Positions 1 through 5,851 of a DNA stretch of 7,633 bases are shown piece after piece (the first letter of the stretch is position 1; each line of letters opens with the position of its first letter). This stretch comes from Acidobacteriota bacterium. Lineage in GTDB: Bacteria; Acidobacteriota; Vicinamibacteria; Vicinamibacterales; SCN-69-37. The DNA lies in assembly GCA_024653875.1 (NCBI GenBank), contig JANLHE010000303.1, positions 1-7,633 on the forward strand. Direction: 5' to 3'. Made by a program: the position numbers and the translations under genes. The notes under the pieces are model-generated. The model was not told the DNA's origin and did no database searches. It saw only the letters and a program-made list of their open reading frames with translations.

Positions 1-1025
1 TCCGCCTTCAACGCGGCGATCATTTTGGGGATGGTCTCACGGAGTGACCGCGTCGGCTCCCAGCCGAGGAGTGTTCGCGCGCGAGTGATGTCCAGTGCAT
101 AGTGGTCGTTCGCGCGGTCGATCATCCACGGGCGGACGAAGGGGTCGGCTCCCGGCAGCTTGCCCAGCAGCCAGGCGCCGGCCTTCGCGAACGGAGCCAG
201 CGCACCGGGTACCTCGAGCGTCTCCCACTCTTCGCCATGAAGGAGCCGTGCGAACGTGTGCTGAAGTTCGTCGTAGCTGAGCGCCTCGGGCTCTCCGAGC
301 AGGATGGCCACTTCAGGCGGGAGCGTCGCTCGCCGCTCGACCGCCAGCGCAATGGCGTCGACCAGGTCATCCATGTGCATGAACGATTGGCCGTGCGCGG
401 TACTGCCCGAATACACGCGGCTCGTGAGCTGACGCTCGTGGATACGCTGAATCTGATGGGCCAGCGGGATCGAATGGCAGAGGTCGTCGTACACGCCAGA
501 AATGCGCAATAACACCGCGTGCATGCTGCCACGTTCGTCCCGAATGAGCTGCTCGGTTCGCACCTTCGACTCGGGATAGGCCCACGTCGGCGCGACGGGC
601 CAGTCTTCGGTGATGTATTGGCCCAGGGCAGCGGGCCGATGCACGAGCATGGTGCTGGAGAACACAAACTGTTCGACTTGGAAGTCCAGCTCGCGCAGGC
701 CACGCAACAGACGTCCCGTGCCCTGCACCGTGATCGCGTCGTACTTCGTACTCGGCACGCCGAAGAAATCGTAGTACGCGGCGAGGTGGACGACCGCAGC
801 GACATGAACCCCATGATGCTCACGCAGCGTGCGCAGTCCCCGGCGCACGCTGTCGTCGGACGTTATTTCGACCGGCATATAGACGCACCCCGGCGGGGGA
901 GGCCCTGGCGCCTTGCGGTCGAACCCGACGATGCCTTCGAAGCGCCCCGCAAACCGGCGCATCACCGCGTCGCCGATCCGTCCGTTTGAGCCTGTCACCA
1001 CGACGATGCCCTTGTTCGCTGTCAC
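1..1025 (-). CDS. NAD-dependent epimerase/dehydratase (extended SDR), copy 1, C-terminus cut by window edge
   Basis: Predicted cytoplasmic extended short-chain dehydrogenase that would oxidise, reduce or epimerise a nucleotide sugar or similar small molecule; the substrate is unknown. About 341 codons are visible. The N-terminal Rossmann motif TGSNGRIG (residues 11-18) is followed by an acidic residue after the second strand (GFD, Asp36), which favours NAD(H). The catalytic set is FSSTM (Ser124) and YPESK (Tyr150, Lys154). The C-terminal part ends in DHYALDITRARTLLGW, typical of sugar epimerases. The start is GTG at 1025: the in-frame stop TGA lies only two codons upstream, and the N-terminus aligns residue for residue with the complete paralogue at 5852-6940. 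A GAGAAGG stretch lies about nine bases upstream as a possible weak ribosome-binding site. The gene is transcribed divergently from the membrane gene at 1237. The end lies beyond position 1; by comparison with the paralogue only about 20 residues are missing. Confidence 0.9.
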   Translation of the reverse strand, partial: MTANKGIVVVTGSNGRIGDAVMRRFAGRFEGIVGFDRKAPGPPPPGCVYMPVEITSDDSVRRGLRTLREHHGVHVAAVVHLAAYYDFFGVPSTKYDAITVQGTGRLLRGLRELDFQVEQFVFSSTMLVHRPAALGQYITEDWPVAPTWAYPESKVRTEQLIRDERGSMHAVLLRISGVYDDLCHSIPLAHQIQRIHERQLTSRVYSGSTAHGQSFMHMDDLVDAIALAVERRATLPPEVAILLGEPEALSYDELQHTFARLLHGEEWETLEVPGALAPFAKAGAWLLGKLPGADPFVRPWMIDRANDHYALDITRARTLLGWEPTRSLRETIPKMIAALKA

Positions 1026-1236
1026 GCGTCATCGCCTTCTCGTACGCCTCCGTGGCGGGCGCAGGGCGCGTTCGCGACGGCGCCAACTGGGTCCGCAAGA
1101 GAGCGTTGCCAGAGAGCACACAATGTGCGCCGTGTCCGTGATGATAGCTCGCCCTGATTCGACGCACTGTCCTGATCGGATCATGATGTAATCAGCCGTC
1201 GGCCTATTCTTCGGCTCGCTCCATGGCAGCGACGTT
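1026..1236. other. divergent intergenic region with two short dyads
   Basis: This 211-base stretch separates the SDR on the minus strand from the membrane gene on the plus strand, so it should hold promoters for both. I find no convincing -35/-10 pair in either direction. Two small perfect inverted repeats stand out: GCACA-CAA-TGTGC at 1116-1128 and TGATC-G-GATCA at 1173-1183. Either could be a half-site pair for a dimeric regulator, but dyads this short also arise by chance. No coding frame here looks real. Confidence 0.35.
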
Positions 1237-1962
1237 ATGACATATCACTACGTATGGCTCGGCTGGTCGATCGGATTTCTTCTTCCCTGGCTCACCTTGT
1301 ACGCGACCAACCCGCCGTTCCGACCCGTGATGTGGCGGGTCAGTCTGGTGACGGCGGGGTTCGGCCTGACCGAGCCGATCTTTGTGCCGGAGTAATGGAA
1401 TCCGCCGAGCTTGTTCGAGTTGGCGCAACGCACGGGCTTCGACATCGAGAGCCTCATTTTTAGCTTTGCCATCGGTGGCATCGGCACCGTCCTGTACAAC
1501 GCGCTTACGAAGCGTCCCTTCGGCCCGGTCGACGCCGCCGAAAGGTCGCGGCCGCTGCATCGGTTTCATGCCGCGGCCCTATGGGCGCCGTTTGTCATGT
1601 TTGCAGTGTTGTATGTCCTGCCCTGGAACCCGATCTATCCCGCCATCCTTTGCATGGCCATCGGCGGCATCGCCTCCGCCATCTGTCGTCCGGATCTGAG
1701 AGTGAAGGGGCTGGTCGGGGCCACCGTGTTCCTGATTCTCTATGCGCTGTTCATGCTGGGCTTGGTCTGGTTGACGCCCGGCTACATTCCGCAGGTGTGG
1801 AATCTGGCGGCATTGCGCGGCGGCCTCGTCGGCGGCATCCCGCCCGAAGAGCTGCTGTTCGGCTTCAGTTTCGGCTGGTACTGGACCGGGGTGTACGAGC
1901 ACTTCACGTGGCGCACGAGCGCGACGCTCGTCGTCACCGCACGGCAGGCAGGGGGTCTCTAA
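1237..1962 (+). pseudogene. lycopene cyclase domain-like membrane protein, interrupted by in-frame TAA at codon 53
   Basis: Read through the stop, this is a 241-residue multi-pass membrane protein starting MTYHYVWLGW. ATG 1237 is the only start in frame after a stop at 1189, and no clear Shine-Dalgarno precedes it. Two similar halves can be seen. Each has hydrophobic helices and then a W-P...L...E(E/S)LIF/LLF motif: WNPPSLF with DIESLIF at residues 54-75, and VWNLAALRGG with IPPEELLFGF near 188-208 (Glu204, Glu205). This repeated P-x-E-E-x-x-F pattern is what I know from CrtYc/CrtYd/CarR-type lycopene cyclase domains. The reaction (cyclising lycopene ends) is therefore possible but unproven, because many members of this family are uncharacterised. 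Codon 53 (1393-1395) is TAA between FVPE and WNPP, where Tyr (TAC/TAT) would be one base away. The frame stays open and codon-biased for 188 codons afterwards. It is therefore a recent pseudogene, a base error or recoding. The next gene starts two bases after this stop. Confidence 0.6.
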
Positions 1963-1964
1963 CC

Positions 1965-2552
1965 ATGTGTTTTTCAGCCTCCGCCAGTTTCATTGCCGGC
2001 ACGTCGCTTTCCGCAATCGGAGTAGCAGCCCTCAGAAACACGCAATCGAGGGCCGAGCAACCCCTCGCCATGATGCCGCTGTTGTTCGGAGTCCAGCAGC
2101 TCACGGAAGGCGTAATCTGGCTGACCTTCAGCCATGACGCGCCGCTCCTCAAGCAGACGATGACGTATGTGTATTCGGGGTTGTCGCACGTGTTGTGGCC
2201 GATGTACGTGCCGTTCGCGATCGGCGTCCTCGAAGCCGTGCGGTGGCGGAGGAGAACCCTCTTCGCCTTCGAGGCGGCCGGGATGGCGGTGGGACTGTAC
2301 TTGCTGTATGCCATGATCGCCCGCCCCCTGGTCGCCGAAGTCGTCGGCGGGCACATCGTGTATGACTCCCCACATTTTTATCTGGTTCCGGTGATGGTCC
2401 TGTACCTTGCGGCGACATGTGTCAGTGCCTTCTTCTCGAGTCACGGGTTCGTCAGGCTGTGTGGCGTGTTGTCCTTGTTGTCGTTCCTTGCGGCGTACGT
2501 CGTACATGTTGGCGCCCTCGTCTCGATCTGGTGTTTCTTTGCGGCGATCTGA
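1965..2552 (+). CDS. DUF6629-type integral membrane protein
   Basis: This 195-residue, very hydrophobic protein would sit in the inner membrane; no function is known for the family. The N-terminus MCFSASASFIAG and the following FGVQQLTEGVIWL segment (residues 43-55) are the signature I associate with DUF6629 proteins. About six membrane helices are apparent. A charged RWRRR turn near residues 88-92 separates the first helices from the rest. The start is ATG 1965. It lies two bases after the stop of the cyclase-like gene and follows a G-rich stretch (AGGGGG at 1950-1955) at suitable distance, so translation is probably coupled to the gene upstream. If that gene is broken by its TAA, expression of this one may suffer through polarity. 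The in-frame stretch before 1965 is only the out-of-frame overlap with the cyclase-like gene and is not coding for this protein. Family assignment comes from memory of the N-terminal motif. Confidence 0.8.
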   Translation: MCFSASASFIAGTSLSAIGVAALRNTQSRAEQPLAMMPLLFGVQQLTEGVIWLTFSHDAPLLKQTMTYVYSGLSHVLWPMYVPFAIGVLEAVRWRRRTLFAFEAAGMAVGLYLLYAMIARPLVAEVVGGHIVYDSPHFYLVPVMVLYLAATCVSAFFSSHGFVRLCGVLSLLSFLAAYVVHVGALVSIWCFFAAI

Positions 2553-2595
2553 AGTCTCCTAATCTACATTCACCTCAGATTTAGAGCGCTAGGAG
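2547..2595. terminator. candidate weak terminator/structured convergent region
   Basis: The 151 bases between the two convergent genes (2553-2703) hold no credible ORF. Near the plus-strand stop, CTAATCT (2559-2565) can pair with AGATTTAG (2578-2585) with one bulged base. Two other six-base pairings overlap it: ATCTGA 2547-2552 with TCAGAT 2575-2580, and CTCCTA 2556-2561 with TAGGAG 2590-2595. No strong GC stem followed by a T run is present, so a classical intrinsic terminator is not supported. The rest of the gap shows nothing recognisable. Confidence 0.2.
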
Positions 2596-2703
2596 GATTT
2601 CCCGCCGAACCGCCAGTCATCGCCCGCGGCGCTGGAACGGAACAGGGCGACTCGACGCGATGATCTCGACCGGTCAGCGCAAGGGCGAGTGCGTACCGAA
2701 CGG

Positions 2704-4038
2704 TCACATGAGAGGGTCGGCCAGTGCCACCAGCCGCATCAGGAGTCGGCGGCGGGAGGACCGAGCGTGCCAGTCGTGCGAGGAGAACGCCACGCACTCC
2801 GCCCGATCGTCGGCGAACATCTCCGCCATCTGCTGGCCGACGCGAGAGCCGTGGATTTCGATATCGATCTCGGCGTTTCGCCGGAGGCTGAGCCAATCCA
2901 GGTTCGTCGAACCCACGAGCGACCAGCAACGATCGACGACGACGGTTTTGGCGTGCATCATCGCCCCATTCCAGTGCCAGACCTTGAGCCCGGCCTCCAA
3001 TAACCGCCCCAGGCGATGCTCGGTCGCGAAGCCGACGAAGAACGGGTGACTCGCGGCGGGCAGGATCAACTGGACGTCGACACCGCGGCGGCTGGCTGCG
3101 ACGAGGGTCTCCGTCACCGGCGGCGTCGGCACCGCATACTGGTTTGTGATGAGCACCTCCCGCTGCGCCGCGCCGATGGCGGCGACCATGGCCTGCTCGG
3201 TGCAGCGCCGGCCCGGTTCATCGGCCAGCACGCGCACCGGGACATCGCCGGCCACAACCGGCGGGGGCGACAGCGGTGGCCTGGCGGAGCGGTGGCGCCA
3301 TGCCAGGGCGAAGGCATCTTGCCAGAGCCGATCGAACTCCGCCGCCGCGTGTGCGGCGCCGCCGCCCTCGACGAGCACGGCCGAGTCGCGCCACGTGCAC
3401 TGCCGGACACAGTTGCCCAGCCATACATCAGCGACGCACAGGCCACCCGCCACCAGCCGCGCCCGATCCTGCACGACAAGTTTGCGATGATCGCGCCATG
3501 CGCGCAGATATCGCAGCGTCGGTCGTGGGGGGTTATAGACGCTCATCCGTGCGCGAGAACCCCTGAACTGCAGGTGGAGTGAGAGCAGGCTCAGCGGGTC
3601 GCCGAACGGGTCGTGAAGGATCCGGACGTCCACGCCCGCCCGCGCTCGCGTCTTGAACGCCTCCCCGAACGCTCGGCCTACGGCGTCGGCCCGGATGATG
3701 TAGTTCTCGAGAAGGATTTCCGTTTCGGCGCGCTCAATCAGCCCGAGCATCGCGGTGAAGGTGTCGGCGCCGTCTCGCAGCAGTCGTACGCGATTGGTGC
3801 GCGTGAGCGGACGCCCGGACACCTCGGTCAGCCGGGCCTGGAGCCGGGGATCGAGTGGCCCGATGGGGTCGAGACGTCCGGGAGACTCGACCGCCTCGAA
3901 CGGGATCGTCGTCCGCCGTTCACAGGCGTGCTCCTGACCGGGGTCACACATCTGGCAGCACCGTTTCAGGAGCGCCCGGACGCGGGCGGCGAGGTCTGCG
4001 GGTGATTCAGTCAGGTCCAGCTCCCCGTCGAGGTCCAC
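2704..4038 (-). CDS. phospholipase D/cardiolipin synthase-like protein with two HKD motifs
   Basis: Predicted phosphatidyltransferase of the phospholipase D superfamily. It most resembles bacterial ClsB-type cardiolipin synthases, which join two phospholipids at the membrane surface. Two complete HxKxxxxD motifs are visible: HRKLVVQD (His184, Lys186, Asp191) and HAKTVVVD (His362, Lys364, Asp369). The second is followed by the usual GSTNLDWLS. ENYIIRAD (111-118) and ITNQY (297-301) are the matching strands that precede each half. The length of 444 residues suits ClsB rather than ClsA, and there are no N-terminal membrane helices. The GTG at 4038 is the most upstream start and lacks a clear Shine-Dalgarno. 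A later start, for example Met30, cannot be excluded. An unusual cysteine cluster (Cys27, Cys28, Cys31, Cys39) lies in the N-terminal extension. This is the last gene of the minus-strand run and overlaps the preceding small ORF by 32 bases. A non-specific PLD-family lipase or nuclease is the alternative. Confidence 0.85.
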   Translation of the reverse strand: MDLDGELDLTESPADLAARVRALLKRCCQMCDPGQEHACERRTTIPFEAVESPGRLDPIGPLDPRLQARLTEVSGRPLTRTNRVRLLRDGADTFTAMLGLIERAETEILLENYIIRADAVGRAFGEAFKTRARAGVDVRILHDPFGDPLSLLSLHLQFRGSRARMSVYNPPRPTLRYLRAWRDHRKLVVQDRARLVAGGLCVADVWLGNCVRQCTWRDSAVLVEGGGAAHAAAEFDRLWQDAFALAWRHRSARPPLSPPPVVAGDVPVRVLADEPGRRCTEQAMVAAIGAAQREVLITNQYAVPTPPVTETLVAASRRGVDVQLILPAASHPFFVGFATEHRLGRLLEAGLKVWHWNGAMMHAKTVVVDRCWSLVGSTNLDWLSLRRNAEIDIEIHGSRVGQQMAEMFADDRAECVAFSSHDWHARSSRRRLLMRLVALADPLM

Positions 4039-4351
4039 GTGTGCACATGCGGTGATTCACCGGCTTGGTGGTTGCGCCGCTCTGTGACCGCGGGCAGGTC
4101 AGCAGCCCGTCGACACCGAGGCTGAAGGCACTGACGGTACCGCAGCAGTCTCCGGCGCGGTCCACCAGGGGCAAGCTCGTCGCGCGTTGTTCGTGGTGTT
4201 TTCGGCGCGTTTCCTCGACCACGGCGCGCAGCCGCATCCGGAATCGCGCATCGCTCGCGCCGCCTGTGCCGCGGTATATGAAGCCAACCGACGCGTCTTC
4301 GTGCTGTACGCCGCACGATGAAGAGTTGCGCGCAACGACCCCTCTCTTCAC
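4007..4351 (-). CDS. small unrecognised protein (hypothetical), start uncertain
   Basis: I do not recognise this 114-residue ORF. It fills most of the gap between the SPW-VKOR gene and the PLD gene on the same strand. About three quarters of its third codon positions are G or C, better than the two other minus frames, which give arginine-rich translations. Its middle looks like real protein: ASVGFIYRG (residues ~21-29), a basic amphipathic helix RAVVEETRRKHHEQRA (~42-57), then DRAGDCCGTVSAFSLGVDG with a Cys-Cys pair. The first start in frame is GTG 4351, without a ribosome-binding site. A very good site (GGAGGAG, then ATG 4382) lies just upstream but in another frame, so a frameshift near 4340-4380 is possible. 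The frame is also continuous with the SPW-VKOR gene after its TGA at 4403-4405. The end overlaps the PLD start by 32 bases. A shorter opposite-strand frame ending at 4321 is a weaker alternative. Confidence 0.4.
   Translation of the reverse strand: MKRGVVARNSSSCGVQHEDASVGFIYRGTGGASDARFRMRLRAVVEETRRKHHEQRATSLPLVDRAGDCCGTVSAFSLGVDGLLTCPRSQSGATTKPVNHRMCTRGPRRGAGPD
4050..4062. repeat. short dyad just upstream of the PLD start
   Basis: CGGTGA-T-TCACCG is a perfect six-base inverted repeat with a one-base centre. It lies 11 bases upstream of the GTG start of the PLD gene. An eight-base palindrome TGTGCACA (4040-4047) lies between it and that start. The position suits a site that controls PLD translation or transcription, but it also lies inside the end of the small ORF and may be chance. 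Confidence 0.3.
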
Positions 4352-4379
4352 ACGAGCCTGGTCTCTCGCCTGTCGCTCG

Positions 4380-4395
4380 CATCGTTTGCTCCTCC
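4380..4395 (-). promoter_or_regulatory. strong ribosome-binding site plus ATG in a non-coding-like frame
   Basis: On the minus strand GGAGGAG (4395-4389) stands six bases before ATG 4382-4380. This is among the best ribosome-binding sites in the window. The frame it opens runs to 4011 (123 residues) but is extremely arginine-rich and shows poor third-position bias. The neighbouring frame looks coding from about 4330 onward. The site therefore probably belonged to the small gene at 4007-4351 before an insertion or deletion, or the sequence has an error. Confidence 0.45.
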
Positions 4396-4402
4396 AGCCG
4401 AG

Positions 4403-5827
4403 TCACCTGATGAAGCGCGCCCACGTGCCGTAGCGCTCGCCCACCGGTCCTCGCGGCAGGCTCAGCAGGATCACCAGTGCCGCGGCGATCGCATCGCTCC
4501 ACCTCGAGGCGGGCGTGGCCCCGCTGAGGATCCACGGGGCCGCGATCACCCAGGCGCCGAATAGGATATTGATGAAGCGCAACGGGCGGCCCACGTCGGC
4601 CAGCGCGATCACGGCGGTGGTCACGATCAGCGCCCCGACGAGATGGTCGCTGTGGGCGGCCGCGCCGGTGGTACCAAGCACTGACGGCGTGAGCATCAGC
4701 CAGACGCCGAGGCCCACGCTCACGAGCAGGTTCCAGGGCGTCGCCACCCCCCAGACCATCGCCTTCGCGCTCACCACGTCGGGGCGAACAGGCCCAGTGA
4801 CCGGCAGGTCCCGTAACGTGCCACCCAACCAGAACGTGCGCCAGAACGGCTGCCCCTCCCGTCGGGCCTGCACCAGGAACTGGCACATGGCCACGACCTC
4901 ATCGAGCGTGAGCGGAATCATCACGAGCATGGCGGCGGCGGCGATGAGGCACGGTGTGCACCAGGCACCGACCGCGAGTGGCTGGAGAATGATCAGCGTG
5001 ATGCTGACGACGCCGAGCGGGACGACGAGGATGCCGAAGAACGTGACCATCCACGGCATCGTCCGCCACCGGCGCTTGTCGCCCATGAAGCCCATCAGGA
5101 ACTCGATCATGTAGGCCACGGCGCCGAGTCCCGCATCCGGGATGGGGAAGGCGCGCGAGACGTCGGAGGTCAGTACGCGCTCCGTGCCGAGCCCGAAGAA
5201 CGGGTCGGTGAGCGTGGCGACGTGGCCGAGTTGGAACGCAGCCATCTGCCGCGAGAGGAAAAAGCCGACGAGCGCAAGCGCGATGATGGGCGCCCGCTGC
5301 GGCCAACTGGAAGGGTTATAGGACCAGCCCGGCGGTACGTCCGGGCCGGGCTCCATGCTCATCCCCGCCGCCATCGGCATCCCCGGCGCCAGGATCGCGA
5401 ACGCGACGACCAGTGCGCCGATGAGCGTGTCGTTGGCGTAGGCGGCGGCCGAGGCCGCCCAGAAGACGAGCGGGGCGAAGAGCAGCCACAGGCCGATCAG
5501 CGAGTTCACCCACGGCGCCCAGAACTTCCAGAACGGCCGGCCGGAGAGCGAGAGCGCGGCAAACAGGATGACGAACGTGCCGCTGGCGATGTCGCTGACC
5601 TGAAGGGCCGTGCTGCGGTACCCGAGCGCGAATGCGCCGGTGATGAGCCACAGGCCCAACGTCATGTTGGCAAAGTGAGGCCATGGGGGTTGCAGATGCT
5701 CCATGTGCCCGCCGGGCGATGCCGGCGGGCCATCCTGCATGGGCAGGGGCGTGGTCTCCCGGCCGGGTACCGAACCGGGATGGACGTGTGGCGGATGGCC
5801 CGCGTGATGGGTGTGGTCAGGTGTCAT
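4403..5827 (-). CDS. SPW repeat - vitamin K epoxide reductase-like - SPW repeat membrane fusion protein
   Basis: Large polytopic inner-membrane protein of 474 residues. Domains in order: a histidine-rich soluble N-terminus (HTHHAGHPPHVH at residues 5-16); a first SPW-type four-helix unit (~55-148, with APWVNSLIGLW at 104-114); a VKOR-like domain (~178-320); and a second SPW unit (~360-458, with TPWNLL and later AAPW). VKOR enzymes reduce quinones and drive disulphide formation through a CxxC and a pair of loop cysteines. The CxxC is present (WCTPC, Cys290 and Cys293). The loop segment GTERVLTS (213-220) aligns with the usual C-x-x-V-L-S-S but has Thr215 where cysteine belongs, and no other loop cysteine exists. 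Oxidase activity by the classical relay is therefore doubtful. ATG 5827 is chosen because GAGG lies ten bases upstream; ATG 5836 sits only one base from it. The gene follows the SDR by 24 bases and is probably co-transcribed with it. Confidence 0.8.
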   Translation of the reverse strand: MTPDHTHHAGHPPHVHPGSVPGRETTPLPMQDGPPASPGGHMEHLQPPWPHFANMTLGLWLITGAFALGYRSTALQVSDIASGTFVILFAALSLSGRPFWKFWAPWVNSLIGLWLLFAPLVFWAASAAAYANDTLIGALVVAFAILAPGMPMAAGMSMEPGPDVPPGWSYNPSSWPQRAPIIALALVGFFLSRQMAAFQLGHVATLTDPFFGLGTERVLTSDVSRAFPIPDAGLGAVAYMIEFLMGFMGDKRRWRTMPWMVTFFGILVVPLGVVSITLIILQPLAVGAWCTPCLIAAAAMLVMIPLTLDEVVAMCQFLVQARREGQPFWRTFWLGGTLRDLPVTGPVRPDVVSAKAMVWGVATPWNLLVSVGLGVWLMLTPSVLGTTGAAAHSDHLVGALIVTTAVIALADVGRPLRFINILFGAWVIAAPWILSGATPASRWSDAIAAALVILLSLPRGPVGERYGTWARFIR

Positions 5828-5851
5828 GGGTCTCATGCCTCGAGCGATGCG

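Noticed and set aside
122..823. A 233-codon minus-strand open frame inside the first SDR
   Set aside because: It is a shifted frame of the SDR: Ser/Arg-rich, no motifs. The equivalent shifted frame is open in the second SDR (6157-6855) for the same codon-bias reason.
1393..1395. Genome-wide reassignment of TAA as a sense codon
   Set aside because: The same pair of genes uses TAA as a normal stop at 1960-1962, followed at once by the next start. One internal TAA does not support a changed code.
1581..1964. N-terminal extension of the DUF6629 gene back to an ATG at 1581
   Set aside because: The extra 128 residues overlap the cyclase-like gene in another frame and are arginine- and histidine-rich. 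ATG 1965 gives the family's usual MCFSA start.
2591..2596. AGGAGG on the plus strand as a ribosome-binding site
   Set aside because: No start codon stands at working distance, and the next plus frame (from 2660) is antisense to the PLD gene with no protein-like features.
4140..4321. Short plus-strand frame ending in VFVLYAAR at 4321
   Set aside because: It looks protein-like at its end, but it is codon-aligned antisense to the small minus-strand ORF, has no start codon with a ribosome-binding site, and its upstream part loses coding character.
4011..4886. A 291-codon minus-strand open frame over the end of the SPW-VKOR gene and beyond
   Set aside because: It is an off-frame product of high-GC coding DNA, very rich in Arg and Gly. 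Only its internal ATG at 4382 with a good ribosome-binding site is of interest, and that is reported separately.
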